Positions 39,360 through 47,526 of a stretch of DNA of 64,000 nucleotides are shown in pieces. Under the pieces are notes generated by a model. It was not told the origin of the DNA, did no database searches, and worked only from the letters and a program-made list of their open reading frames with translations. Position 1 is the first letter of the stretch. The number at the start of each line of letters is the position of its first letter. The stretch is from CAJXVY01 sp965657575 (GTDB lineage: Bacteria > Actinomycetota > Actinomycetes > Actinomycetales > Microbacteriaceae), in the NCBI GenBank assembly GCA_965657575.1, contig CBFHOK010000005.1:1-64000 (forward strand), in the 5' to 3' direction. The position numbers and the translations under genes are program-made.

Positions 39360-40177
39360 TGCGTTCTAGTTTCACAAAGAAATCAGACGCTGATATTGCA
39401 GCAATGATTCCCGCAGGTCTTCTCACCGCCAAAGCCTTACAAAAAGTTCGGGAAGCTATCAAACCTGGTGTTACCACCCTGGAATTAGACGCAATCGCTG
39501 AAGACACCATTAGGTCGGGTGGCGGGGTTCCAAACTTCCAACTTGTTCCTGGCTACAAACACACAATCTGCGTGTCCGTAAATGACGAGATAGTTCACGG
39601 GATTCCCACTGATAGGCAGTTGCAACCTGGAGATATCGTGAGCGTTGACTGCGGAGCTTTAGTTGACGGCTGGAATGGTGACCGGGCGATAACGGTGATT
39701 GTTCCCGGTGCTACAAATCCAGCCAGGCAGACGTTGAGTGATGTCACCTACGGTTCTCTTTGGGAGGGAATCGCAGCGCTTTATTTTGGTAAGCGATTGA
39801 ATCACGTTGGTGTCGCAATTGAAGACTTTGTTGAGAAAAACAGTAATTTCGGCATCCTGGAGCAGTATGTGGGTCACGGAATTGGTCGATCAATGCATGA
39901 AGATCCACCGGTTTATAACTTTGGAGTCAGAGAGCGTCTTCCAAAGATTGTTCCTGGGCTGGTTGTTGCTATTGAGCCGATGTTGACAGCTGGGTCTAAT
40001 GAGACCTTTGTGGCAGAAGATGACTGGACGGTTAAGACAACTGACGCAAGCGACGGAGCCCACTGGGAGCATTCAATCGCTGTTCACAGCAAGGGCTTGT
40101 GGGTATTGACCGCTGAAGATGGTGGCGAGAGCGAATTGGCCAAATTTGGAATCAAAGCTATTCCACCAAAAAGCTAG
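39359..40177 (+). CDS. map: Methionine aminopeptidase type I
   Basis: Removes the initiator Met from nascent chains. 272 residues. Substrate pocket VSVNDEIVHGIP, metal ligands within VSVDCGALVDGWNGDRAIT (two Asp), GHGIGRSMHEDPPVYNFG (His) and IEPMLT (Glu), plus the last Glu in WEHSIAVH. The ATG overlaps the adk stop by one base. The following 118 nt before infA contain a weak hairpin (AAGCT/AGCTT) and presumably the infA promoter. Confidence 0.97.
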   Translation: MRSSFTKKSDADIAAMIPAGLLTAKALQKVREAIKPGVTTLELDAIAEDTIRSGGGVPNFQLVPGYKHTICVSVNDEIVHGIPTDRQLQPGDIVSVDCGALVDGWNGDRAITVIVPGATNPARQTLSDVTYGSLWEGIAALYFGKRLNHVGVAIEDFVEKNSNFGILEQYVGHGIGRSMHEDPPVYNFGVRERLPKIVPGLVVAIEPMLTAGSNETFVAEDDWTVKTTDASDGAHWEHSIAVHSKGLWVLTAEDGGESELAKFGIKAIPPKS

Positions 40178-40295
40178 ACAGTAGGCCCAGTTATTCGCTA
40201 AGCTTTTAGCTTGGCTTGTGATGCATGCCTTCCACCCCATATTGAGGTTGTAGGAGTGTGTTGTTTGCCGACCGGACTAGTGAATAAGTGAGGCT

Positions 40296-40517
40296 ATGGC
40301 CAACAAAGACGGCGTTATAGAGATCGAGGGTCAAATCGTTGAGGCTCTGCCGAATGCGATGTTTAAGGTCGAATTGACCAATGGACACACCGTGTTGGCC
40401 CACATCTCTGGAAAAATGCGTCAGCATTACATCCGCATCCTCCCTGAGGACCGTGTGATTGTGGAGTTGAGCACTTACGACCTAAACCGTGGCCGCATCA
40501 TTTATCGCTATAAGTAA
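40296..40517 (+). CDS. infA: Translation initiation factor IF-1
   Basis: 73 residues, OB fold (S1 type) binding the 30S A site during initiation. MANKDGVIEIEGQIVEALPN and the C-terminal STYDLNRGRIIYRYK are nearly invariant in actinobacteria. GTGAGG precedes the ATG at a 3-nt spacing, which is tight. Followed by rpmJ after 9 nt and the alpha operon genes. Confidence 0.99.
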   Translation: MANKDGVIEIEGQIVEALPNAMFKVELTNGHTVLAHISGKMRQHYIRILPEDRVIVELSTYDLNRGRIIYRYK

Positions 40518-40526
40518 GGAAAGACG

Positions 40527-40640
40527 ATGAAAGTAAACCCAAGCGTTAAAAAGATTTGTGACAGCTGCCGAGTCATCCGTCGTCACGGACGAGTGATGGT
40601 TATCTGCAGTAACCCCCGTCACAAGCAGCGCCAGGGCTAG
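40527..40640 (+). CDS. rpmJ: 50S ribosomal protein L36
   Basis: 37 residues, starting at ATG 40527 with AAGGAAAG upstream. Zinc ligands Cys11, Cys14, Cys27 and His32 are all present, the zinc-binding (C+) paralogue. MKVNPSVKKICDSCRVIRRH is diagnostic. Lies between infA and rpsM as in most bacteria. Confidence 0.98.
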   Translation: MKVNPSVKKICDSCRVIRRHGRVMVICSNPRHKQRQG

Positions 40641-40746
40641 TAACACCAGGGCAGCTCGTAAGACCTCTCGAGAAGGCGAGAGCCTGATTAGCCAAATCAG
40701 GGTGAGCATGCCGAAGACCTTCCGTAGAAAATAGGAGAACATCCTC

Positions 40747-41124
40747 ATGGCACGTATAGCAGGAGTGGATATCCCTCGCGAAAAGCGAGTTGAAATCTCA
40801 CTAACTTATATCTTCGGCATTGGCCGTACTCGATCCACAGAAGCATTGACTGCTACTGGGATTGATAAAAACACCCGCGTGAAAGACCTAACTGATGACC
40901 AGTTGGTTGCCCTTCGTGATTACATCGAGGGAAACCTTAAGGTCGAGGGTGATCTAAGAAGAGAAGTTTCTTCCAACATTCGCCGCAAGGTTGAGATTGG
41001 AAGCTATCAGGGAATTCGCCACCGCAAGGGCTTGCCGGTTCGTGGTCAGCGAACCAAAACTAACGCTCGCGGTCGCAAGGGCCCGAAGCGCACAGTGGCC
41101 GGTAAGAAAAAGGCAACGCGCTAA
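40747..41124 (+). CDS. rpsM: 30S ribosomal protein S13
   Basis: 125 residues. S13 contacts P-site tRNA and bridges to the 50S. ARIAGVDIPREKRVEISLTY, GIGRTRSTE and the tail RHRKGLPVRGQRTKTNARGR are diagnostic. AATAGGAGAAC precedes the ATG. The 106-nt gap from rpmJ contains a small hairpin (CTCTCG/CGAGAG) that may belong to the leader. Confidence 0.99.
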   Translation: MARIAGVDIPREKRVEISLTYIFGIGRTRSTEALTATGIDKNTRVKDLTDDQLVALRDYIEGNLKVEGDLRREVSSNIRRKVEIGSYQGIRHRKGLPVRGQRTKTNARGRKGPKRTVAGKKKATR

Positions 41125-41149
41125 GCGTTAGAGAGAGGTAGATAGATTA

Positions 41150-41548
41150 ATGGCAGCTCCAAAATCCGCAGCGCGTAAGCCAAGGAAAAAAGACAAGAAG
41201 AATATCCCAGCCGGACAGGCTCATATTCGCAGCACCTTCAACAACACCATCATTTCCATCACCGACCCAACTGGTGCGGTAGTGGCTTGGAGTTCAAGTG
41301 GTGATGTTGGGTTCAAGGGAAGCAGAAAATCAACCCCATTTGCCGCGCAGATGGCAGCCGAGGCAGCAGCTCGCAAAGCTAGTGACCACGGTGTGAAGAA
41401 GGTTGATGTATTTGTGAAGGGACCAGGATCTGGTCGTGAGACCGCGATTCGTTCACTTCAGGCCGCAGGCCTGGAGGTTGGCTCAATCCAAGATGTGACA
41501 CCACAGGCGCACAACGGGGTTCGTCCTCCAAAGCGTCGTCGCGTCTAA
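41150..41548 (+). CDS. rpsK: 30S ribosomal protein S11
   Basis: 132 residues. S11 lies on the 30S platform near the E site. AHIRSTFNNTIISITDPTG, WSSSGDVGFKGSRKSTPFAAQ and the C-terminal TPQAHNGVRPPKRRRV are conserved. Preceded by GAGAGAGGTAG. The gene rpsD (S4), often next, is absent; a 94-nt gap with two weak hairpins leads to rpoA. Confidence 0.99.
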   Translation: MAAPKSAARKPRKKDKKNIPAGQAHIRSTFNNTIISITDPTGAVVAWSSSGDVGFKGSRKSTPFAAQMAAEAAARKASDHGVKKVDVFVKGPGSGRETAIRSLQAAGLEVGSIQDVTPQAHNGVRPPKRRRV

Positions 41549-41642
41549 AACTTAAAAATTTATCGCGGACGCCAGCCGCGAGAATAAAAGAATCAAATGG
41601 ATAAGCGTCATATGGCGGATGCTTAGCTGAAAGGAAGTAAAA

Positions 41643-42626
41643 GTGCTAATTGCACAGAGACCAACCCTAAATGAAGAAGTAATCGCAGATAATCGCTCAA
41701 GGTTCACCCTTGAGCCACTGGAACCAGGTTTTGGTTACACCCTCGGAAACTCAATGCGCAGGACTTTGCTCTCAAGCATTCCGGGTGCCGCTGTTACCAA
41801 CATCCGTATTGCTGGAGTTCCTCACGAGTTTGCAACTGTTGAAGGTGTCAAGGAAGACGTTGTTGAAATAGTTCTAAACATCAAAGAACTCGTTGTTTCA
41901 AGTGAGCATGACGAGCCTGTTGTAGCTCACCTAACCAAGAGCGGTGCTGGTGCGGCTACCGCTGCTGACATTCAGGCACCGGCAGGTGTTGAAATCCACA
42001 ACCCAGATTTGGTGATTGCAACACTGAACACCAAGGCAAAGCTGGAGATTGAGTTCACCATCGAGCGTGGACGTGGTTATGTCTCCGCAGCTCAAAACCG
42101 CAACCCAGATGCAGAGGCCGGAGTAATTCCGATTGACAGCATCTACAGCCCAGTGTTGAAAGTTAGCTACCGCGTTGAGGCAACTCGTGCCGGTGAGTTT
42201 ACAAACTTCGACAAGCTGGTTTTGGATGTTGAGACCAAGCACTCAATGGCTCCGAAGGATGCGGTTGCAAGTGCTGGTTCAACCTTGGTTGAGCTATTTG
42301 GTCTTGCCAAGAACCTAAACGAAGAAGCTGAAGGTATTGAAATTGGCCCAGCTCCAGTTGAGCAGCAGGAGAGTGGTGAACTAGCAACCCCGATTGAGGA
42401 CCTCGATCTAACCGTTAGAAGCTACAACTGCCTAAAGCGTGAAGGAATCAACACCGTTAGCGAGCTAATCGCTCTAAGCGAGGACCAGCTGATGAACATT
42501 CGCAACTTCGGTTCAAAGAGTGTTGATGAGGTTCGCGACAAGCTAGCTGAGATGGGCTTGAAGTTCAAGGATGCAGTTCCTGGCTTCGACAGCGCATACT
42601 TCTCAGGTTTTGAAGAAGATAACTAG
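41643..42626 (+). CDS. rpoA: DNA-directed RNA polymerase subunit alpha
   Basis: 327 residues. N-terminal dimerisation/assembly domain (to about residue 230; EPGFGYTLGNSMRRTLLSSIPG) and C-terminal DNA/activator-binding domain (about 250-310; DLTVRSYNCLKREGINTVSE, LMNIRNFGSKSVDEVRDKL). GTG start with AAAGGAAGTAAAA upstream. rplQ follows after 30 nt. Confidence 0.99.
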   Translation: MLIAQRPTLNEEVIADNRSRFTLEPLEPGFGYTLGNSMRRTLLSSIPGAAVTNIRIAGVPHEFATVEGVKEDVVEIVLNIKELVVSSEHDEPVVAHLTKSGAGAATAADIQAPAGVEIHNPDLVIATLNTKAKLEIEFTIERGRGYVSAAQNRNPDAEAGVIPIDSIYSPVLKVSYRVEATRAGEFTNFDKLVLDVETKHSMAPKDAVASAGSTLVELFGLAKNLNEEAEGIEIGPAPVEQQESGELATPIEDLDLTVRSYNCLKREGINTVSELIALSEDQLMNIRNFGSKSVDEVRDKLAEMGLKFKDAVPGFDSAYFSGFEEDN

Positions 42627-42656
42627 GCCGGATTTAGAAAGTCAAGGAGATAGACA

Positions 42657-43319
42657 ATGGCAAGCCCAACTAAGGGAGCAAGACTCGGTGGTGGTCCAGC
42701 ACACGAGAGATTGATGCTGAACAACATGGCCAGTTCACTTTTCAAGCACCGCAGAATCACCACAACCGAGACCAAGGCAAAGCGCCTTCGTCCAATTGCT
42801 GAGCGTTTGGTTACTTTCGCAAAGCGCGGTGATCTTCACGCTCGTCGCAAGGTTATGACTCAGATTCACGACAAGACTGTCGTTCACGAGCTTTTCACAG
42901 AGATCGCTCCACTAATGGAGGGTCGCGAGGGTGGCTACACCAGAATTACAAAGCTCGGTTACCGCAAGGGCGACAACGCCCCAATGGCAGTAATTGAATT
43001 GGTTCTGGAAAAGGTTGAGCCGAAGCCAAAAGCCAACAAGAAAAAAATTGAGAACACCGTAAAGGGAACCGAGGCTGCAGTAGTTGAAGAGCCTGAGGTA
43101 ACCGAGGTGGCTGAAGAGGCAACAGAGCCTGAAGCGCAGCCAGAGGCAGTTCAGGAGCAGGCACCTGAGGCACCAGCCGAGGAGACTCCGGCAGCTGAGG
43201 AAGCTCCTGCAGAGGAGACCCCAGTAGAGGAAGCTCCAGCTGAAGAGCCTGCTGCAGAGGAAGCCAAGGAAGAATCATCCGAGGAATCAGCTGAGGCTGA
43301 CACTGAGGACAAGAAGTAG
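42657..43319 (+). CDS. rplQ: 50S ribosomal protein L17 with a long acidic C-terminal tail
   Basis: 220 residues; L17 core is residues 1 to about 120 (GGGPAHERLMLNNMASSLFK, RRITTTETKAKRLRP). Residues 121-220 are a low-complexity tail, first basic (KPKANKKK) then strongly acidic and Glu/Ala/Pro-rich with near-repeats of PAEE and EEAPAEE. L17 lies at the tunnel exit; actinobacterial L17 proteins often carry acidic tails, though of variable length. AAGGAGATAGAC upstream of the ATG. A terminator-like hairpin lies in the following gene's first codons. Confidence 0.97.
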   Translation: MASPTKGARLGGGPAHERLMLNNMASSLFKHRRITTTETKAKRLRPIAERLVTFAKRGDLHARRKVMTQIHDKTVVHELFTEIAPLMEGREGGYTRITKLGYRKGDNAPMAVIELVLEKVEPKPKANKKKIENTVKGTEAAVVEEPEVTEVAEEATEPEAQPEAVQEQAPEAPAEETPAAEEAPAEETPVEEAPAEEPAAEEAKEESSEESAEADTEDKK

Positions 43320-43325
43320 GAAGTT

Positions 43326-44159
43326 ATGACTGAGCCCGCCAGCATACCTGGCGGGTTTCGTCGTTTCCGGATCGATCTCGCCTACGACGGCAGTGATTTT
43401 TTTGGTTGGGCGATTCAGCCTGGACTGCGGAGCATTGAAGGTGACCTAATTGGGGTTCTTGAAGTAATTTTCGGGCAATTGGAAAATGGCTTGAGGGTTG
43501 CCGGCAGGACTGACGCCGGGGTGCACGCTCTAGGTCAGGTGGTTCACGTCGATCTCAGTGACAATCAAGCGAAACGAATCAAATCAGGCTTACCCAAAAA
43601 ACTGAATGCAATGCTTGCAAGGGATATCAGGGTTAGCTCAATAGTGGAAGCCCCGCAAGGGTTCCATGCCAGATTTTCGGCAACAAGTCGTGAGTATAGG
43701 TATCGAATCAACCAATCGAAGTTTGAAAACCCTTTGACCGGCAGATATCAGCTTTGGCATAAGCACTCTTTGGATGCTGAGCTTATGCATGAGGCTGGAC
43801 AGAAACTTATTGGGCTGCATGATTTTGCTGCGTTTTGCAAGCCGCGGGCAGGTTCAACCACTATCCGTGAGCTCAAAAAACTCAAAGTGAGTGAATCCAA
43901 AGAGGAAATTTTGGTTGATCTGCAAGCGGATGCCTTTTGTCACAACCAGGTGAGGTCAATTGTTGGAGCGCTGGTCGCGATTGGTGAGCGAAAGCTCAGT
44001 TCTGACCGTCTGATGGAGATTTTGAACCAAAAGAAGCGGGTCTCTGAATTCAAGGTGGTCGGACCAGAGGGTCTTACATTGAGGAAGGTGAACTACCCAA
44101 AGGATCACTTATTGGCCCGACAAGCCGAAAAGGCTAGAAATATGCGAATAGCGGAGTAG
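43326..44159 (+). CDS. truA: tRNA pseudouridine synthase A
   Basis: Converts uridines 38-40 of the tRNA anticodon stem to pseudouridine. 277 residues. Catalytic Asp in AGRTDAGVHALGQVVH; RFSATSREYRYRI and FCHNQVRSIVGALVAIG are conserved. ATG 7 nt after the rplQ stop with AGGAAGTT. Codons 4-10 coincide with a perfect hairpin followed by T-rich sequence, so full-length truA mRNA may be produced only by read-through. Confidence 0.96.
   Translation: MTEPASIPGGFRRFRIDLAYDGSDFFGWAIQPGLRSIEGDLIGVLEVIFGQLENGLRVAGRTDAGVHALGQVVHVDLSDNQAKRIKSGLPKKLNAMLARDIRVSSIVEAPQGFHARFSATSREYRYRINQSKFENPLTGRYQLWHKHSLDAELMHEAGQKLIGLHDFAAFCKPRAGSTTIRELKKLKVSESKEEILVDLQADAFCHNQVRSIVGALVAIGERKLSSDRLMEILNQKKRVSEFKVVGPEGLTLRKVNYPKDHLLARQAEKARNMRIAE
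43333..43358 (+). terminator. Terminator-like hairpin inside the truA start region
   Basis: CCCGCCAG (43335-43342), loop CATAC, CTGGCGGG (43348-43355), extended by A/G with T/T to about 10 bp and followed by TTT and a further T-rich stretch. It lies 7 codons into truA's beginning and 16 nt after the rplQ stop, where the rplQ terminator would be expected. Confidence 0.6.
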
Positions 44160-44166
44160 TTTTTGG

Positions 44167-44196
44167 TTGACCATGGGGGCAATCAAAGGCTAGTAT
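44167..44196 (+). promoter_or_regulatory. Promoter of rplM-rpsI
   Basis: TTGACC (44167-44172), 18-nt spacer, TAGTAT (44191-44196). Predicted start near 44203, leaving a leader of about 70 nt. Confidence 0.75.
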
Positions 44197-44207
44197 TATC
44201 GTTTGGG

Positions 44208-44245
44208 TTTGGCGGGATTTGCCAACATCGATTCACATTGTGAAT
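44208..44245 (+). promoter_or_regulatory. Structured leader of rplM
   Basis: Two inverted repeats in the 5' leader: TTGGC/GCCAA around 44210-44225, and ATTCACA-T-TGTGAAT (44231-44245). The second is a near-perfect palindrome suited either to a dimeric repressor or to a small hairpin. No known L13 autoregulatory fold was recognised. Confidence 0.4.
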
Positions 44246-44275
44246 TACCTGTTTAGAGAACAAAAGGAATTTAGC

Positions 44276-44719
44276 GTGCGTACATATTCACCTAAGGCCA
44301 GTGAGCTATCTCACCAGTGGCACGTCATCGACGCATCTGACGTTGTGCTGGGTCGTCTGGCCAGTCATGCAGCCACACTGCTGCGTGGAAAGCACAAGCC
44401 AACCTTCGCAGCTCACATGGACAATGGAGACTTCGTAATCATCATCAACGCAGAGAAGGCAGTCCTCACCGGAAACAAGCTTTCTCAGAAGAAGGCTTAC
44501 CGCCACAGTGGTTACCCAGGTGGCCTAAAGTCAATTTCATATGACGAGTTGATGGAGAAAAGTCCTGAGAAGGCTGTTGAGAAGGCCGTCAAGGGCATGC
44601 TTCCAAAGAACAAGCTCGGTGACCAGATTGCTTCAAAGCTAAAGGTTTACCGCGGTAGCGAGCACCCTCACGAGGCTCAGCAACCAAAGACCTATAACAT
44701 CGATCAGATTGCCCAGTAA
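44276..44719 (+). CDS. rplM: 50S ribosomal protein L13
   Basis: 147 residues from GTG 44276, chosen because AAAAGGAA lies 7 nt upstream and because homologues begin RTYSPKASE. L13 is an early assembly protein. WHVIDASDVVLGRLASHAAT, YRHSGYPGGLKSISYDELME and AVKGMLPKNKLG are conserved. rpsI starts 10 nt after the stop. Confidence 0.98.
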   Translation: MRTYSPKASELSHQWHVIDASDVVLGRLASHAATLLRGKHKPTFAAHMDNGDFVIIINAEKAVLTGNKLSQKKAYRHSGYPGGLKSISYDELMEKSPEKAVEKAVKGMLPKNKLGDQIASKLKVYRGSEHPHEAQQPKTYNIDQIAQ

Positions 44720-44729
44720 GGAAAAGAAC

Positions 44730-45197
44730 TTGGCCGAGACAACCACCGAAAACGAGTATTCAACCGAGACCGAAGTAAAGACTGAGGTCCGCTCAAGAGG
44801 AACACTTACCCAGAACGGTTCTGGCCTTGGCCGCCGCAAAGAGGCAAGTGCACGAGTTCGCCTGATGCCTGGAACTGGAAAAATAACAGTGAACGGCCGT
44901 GAACTGCAGGACTATTTCCCCAACAAACTCCACCAGCAGCTAATCACCGACCCTTTCAAGGTTCTGGATCTGCAGGGTGCTTATGACGTAATCGCAAGAA
45001 TCTCAGGTGGAGGAGTTGCTGGTCAGGCTGGAGCACTTCGCTTGGGCATTGCTCGTGCGTTGAACGAGATTGACCGAGACAACAACCGCAAGGACTTGAA
45101 AAGCTCAGGCTTCCTCTCCCGTGATTCAAGAATCAAGGAGCGCAAGAAGGCTGGTTTGAAAAAGGCTCGCAAGGCTTCACAGTTCTCCAAGCGTTAG
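44730..45197 (+). CDS. rpsI: 30S ribosomal protein S9
   Basis: 155 residues from TTG 44730 (AAGGAAAAG upstream). The N-terminal 35 residues are acidic/Thr-rich, common in actinobacteria; the core begins GLGRRKEASARVRLMPGTGK and the C-terminus SQFSKR reaches the P-site tRNA. An earlier in-frame TTG at 44709 overlaps rplM and lacks a binding site. glmM follows after 18 nt but has its own -10 box. Confidence 0.98.
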   Translation: MAETTTENEYSTETEVKTEVRSRGTLTQNGSGLGRRKEASARVRLMPGTGKITVNGRELQDYFPNKLHQQLITDPFKVLDLQGAYDVIARISGGGVAGQAGALRLGIARALNEIDRDNNRKDLKSSGFLSRDSRIKERKKAGLKKARKASQFSKR

Positions 45198-45202
45198 TCC
45201 CC

Positions 45203-45215
45203 TAGACTCTGGGCT
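45203..45215 (+). promoter_or_regulatory. -10 box for leaderless glmM transcript
   Basis: TAGACT (45203-45208), 7 nt, ATG at 45216. No ribosome binding site precedes glmM. Confidence 0.5.
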
Positions 45216-46559
45216 ATGGCCAGGCTGTTTGGAACTGATGGCGTGCGCGGTCTCGCTGGTCGAGACATCACCGCTGAGTTCTGTATTTCCCTCGCAAGAG
45301 GTGCTGCCGATATTCTCGGAAAACAAGCTAGATCTGAAGGCAGAAAACCAATTGCGGTCATCGCCCACGACCCAAGACTTAGTTCTGACTTCATAAGCAG
45401 TTCTTTCAGTGGTGGTTTAGCAGCATCTGGTGTTGATGTTTATGACGCAGGGGTGTTACCAACCCCAGCGGCAGCTTTTCTGACGGCAGATCTTGATGCT
45501 GATTTCGGGGTCATGATCTCGGCAAGCCACAACCCCGCTCCAGATAATGGAATCAAAATTTTTGCTAGAGGTGGCAATAAGCTTCCAGACGATATCGAAG
45601 ATGCCATTGAGCGGTCGATGGAATCAAAAGCCGAAGAGTTTATTGGTGTTGATATTGGTCGCATTGTTAGATTTGCCGATGCGGAAGACCGATATACGGT
45701 TCACCTTCTCGGCACCCTCAAGAATTCACTCAGCGGTTTGAAGGTTGTGCTTGACTGCGCTCACGGTGCAGCGAGCGGGGTTGCACCAGAAACTATCAAG
45801 GACGCTGGTGCAGAGGTTGTTGTTATAGGGGCCGACCCGGATGGAACAAATATCAACCAGGGTTATGGCTCAACTCATCTTGGTGCTTTGCAAGCGCAAG
45901 TTATCGAGTCAAACGCTGATTTAGGAATTGCCTTTGATGGAGATGCCGATAGGTGTCTAGCGATCGATGAATCGGGTCATATCGTTGATGGCGATGAGAT
46001 TATGACAATCCTTGCCCTTGCAGCCAAATCAAGGGGAGAACTTGCCAGGGACACTTTGGTTGCAACCGTTATGAGCAACATAGGTCTTGCAAGGGCGATG
46101 GATGATGCAGGGATAAATCTCCTTCGCACCAAAGTTGGCGATAGGTATGTTTTAGAAGAGATGCGGAATAACGGATTCACCCTTGGTGGGGAACAATCTG
46201 GTCACATTATCTTTAGTTCTCACGCAACCACCGGCGACGGTATCCTTACCGCTTTGCAGTTGATGTCAGAGATGGTTTCTAGTGAGAAAAAACTCAGTGA
46301 ACTGAAAAACCAAATGACTCGCTATCCGCAAGTCCTTGTCAATGTCGATGGAGTGGATAAGTCAAAAACCAACGACTCTGAGCTGTTGCAGCTAGTGACC
46401 GAGGCTGAGACTGAGATGGGCGATAGTGGCAGGGTGTTACTTCGTCCAAGCGGAACTGAGAACTTGGTAAGGGTGATGGTTGAAGCTAGTGATATCGGAA
46501 CCGCCCAGGGTTGGGCCGATAGGTTGGCCAACAAGGTCCGAGAGAGACTGAGTCTTTAG
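45216..46559 (+). CDS. glmM: Phosphoglucosamine mutase
   Basis: Converts glucosamine-6-phosphate to glucosamine-1-phosphate for UDP-GlcNAc and peptidoglycan. 447 residues. FGTDGVRGLAG at the N-terminus, phosphoserine Ser104 in ISASHNPAPDNG, Mg loop FDGDADRCLA, GGEQSGHI and the phosphate-binding RPSGTENLVRVM. Works with GlmS encoded 1 kb downstream. Stop codon overlaps the convergent coaA stop by 4 nt. Confidence 0.97.
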   Translation: MARLFGTDGVRGLAGRDITAEFCISLARGAADILGKQARSEGRKPIAVIAHDPRLSSDFISSSFSGGLAASGVDVYDAGVLPTPAAAFLTADLDADFGVMISASHNPAPDNGIKIFARGGNKLPDDIEDAIERSMESKAEEFIGVDIGRIVRFADAEDRYTVHLLGTLKNSLSGLKVVLDCAHGAASGVAPETIKDAGAEVVVIGADPDGTNINQGYGSTHLGALQAQVIESNADLGIAFDGDADRCLAIDESGHIVDGDEIMTILALAAKSRGELARDTLVATVMSNIGLARAMDDAGINLLRTKVGDRYVLEEMRNNGFTLGGEQSGHIIFSSHATTGDGILTALQLMSEMVSSEKKLSELKNQMTRYPQVLVNVDGVDKSKTNDSELLQLVTEAETEMGDSGRVLLRPSGTENLVRVMVEASDIGTAQGWADRLANKVRERLSL

Positions 46560-47497
46560 ACTTTTCTGAGTAGCACCGATTCAACTCGGTGGTTGTCTCC
46601 TTTTTGCAAAACAGCCGTGGCTCGGTTTTTGGTGGGAAGAATATTGGCTTTCAGGTTTGGGAGGTTTATCTCTCTCCAAGTCTTCACAGCCCTGTCTATT
46701 GCTTGCTCTTGATTCATAGTCTTTGTCAGGTCGTGAAAATAGCTCTTGGGGTCAGTAAAAGCTGATCGCCAAAGTTGTTCAAATCTTGAAATGAACCATT
46801 TCTCAATGTTTTTATAATCCGCATCAACATAGATTCCGAAGTCTAAAAAGTCACTGAGTGCGAGTTCTTGATCAAACTGCGGTGGTTGCAACAGATTCAA
46901 TCCCTCGATAATCAAAATATCGGGGTTATGAACAATCTGCTGCTTGCCAGGGATGATGTCATAGGTCAAGTGATCGTAAACAGGTGCTGAAACCTCACTC
47001 ACTCCCGATTTGATATCCGAGATAAAACTCATCAAAGCTTTGATGTCGTAGCTTTCCGGAAAACCCTTTCTGAGCATCAAACCCTTTTGCTCCAGTTCAG
47101 AGTTTGGGTATAAAAAACCATCGGTTGTTATCAGTTGGACCTTTGGAGTCTCTGGCCAGCGAGAAAGCAGCTTTTCTAGGACTCTGGACACTGTTGATTT
47201 ACCAACTGCCACAGACCCTGCAATGCCAATCACAAAAGGAGTTTTGGCAGCCCTCGGTCCGTAATAATCGGTTGATTGCTTATGGAGCAATCGCTCAGAC
47301 TGCGCATACATGTTCAATAGCCTGGACAGGGGTAGGTAAACCTCTCGAACCTCATCAAGGTCTAAAAAATCACCAAGACCACGGATTTGATCCAGTTCCT
47401 GTTCGGTCATTGGCGGGTTTAGCGAGTAGCCCAATTCAGCCCATTCGGATCTTTCAATCTCGATGTATGGGCTGACTCCCGTCCGAACTGCGTTCAT
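46556..47497 (-). CDS. coaA: Pantothenate kinase type I
   Basis: First step of coenzyme A synthesis. 313 residues. P-loop GIAGSVAVGKST, TTDGFLYPN, FPESYDI and PVYDHLTYDI are diagnostic of bacterial CoaA; feedback inhibition by CoA is usual in this type. Divergent from glmS with only 29 nt between the ATG codons and convergent with glmM with 4-nt overlap. This placement between glmM and glmS is typical of actinobacteria. Confidence 0.96.
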   Translation of the reverse strand: MNAVRTGVSPYIEIERSEWAELGYSLNPPMTEQELDQIRGLGDFLDLDEVREVYLPLSRLLNMYAQSERLLHKQSTDYYGPRAAKTPFVIGIAGSVAVGKSTVSRVLEKLLSRWPETPKVQLITTDGFLYPNSELEQKGLMLRKGFPESYDIKALMSFISDIKSGVSEVSAPVYDHLTYDIIPGKQQIVHNPDILIIEGLNLLQPPQFDQELALSDFLDFGIYVDADYKNIEKWFISRFEQLWRSAFTDPKSYFHDLTKTMNQEQAIDRAVKTWREINLPNLKANILPTKNRATAVLQKGDNHRVESVLLRKV

Positions 47498-47514
47498 TTG
47501 TTACTAGTCTGCCC

Positions 47515-47526
47515 TAGATTAGAGAT
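47515..47526 (+). promoter_or_regulatory. -10 box for leaderless glmS transcript
   Basis: TAGATT (47515-47520), 6 nt, ATG at 47527. The whole promoter must lie within the 29-nt gap and the first codons of coaA. Confidence 0.55.

Noticed and set aside
47498..47526. glmS ribozyme or riboswitch upstream of glmS
   Set aside because: Only 29 nt separate coaA and glmS, and the -10 box implies a leaderless message; there is no room for a ribozyme.
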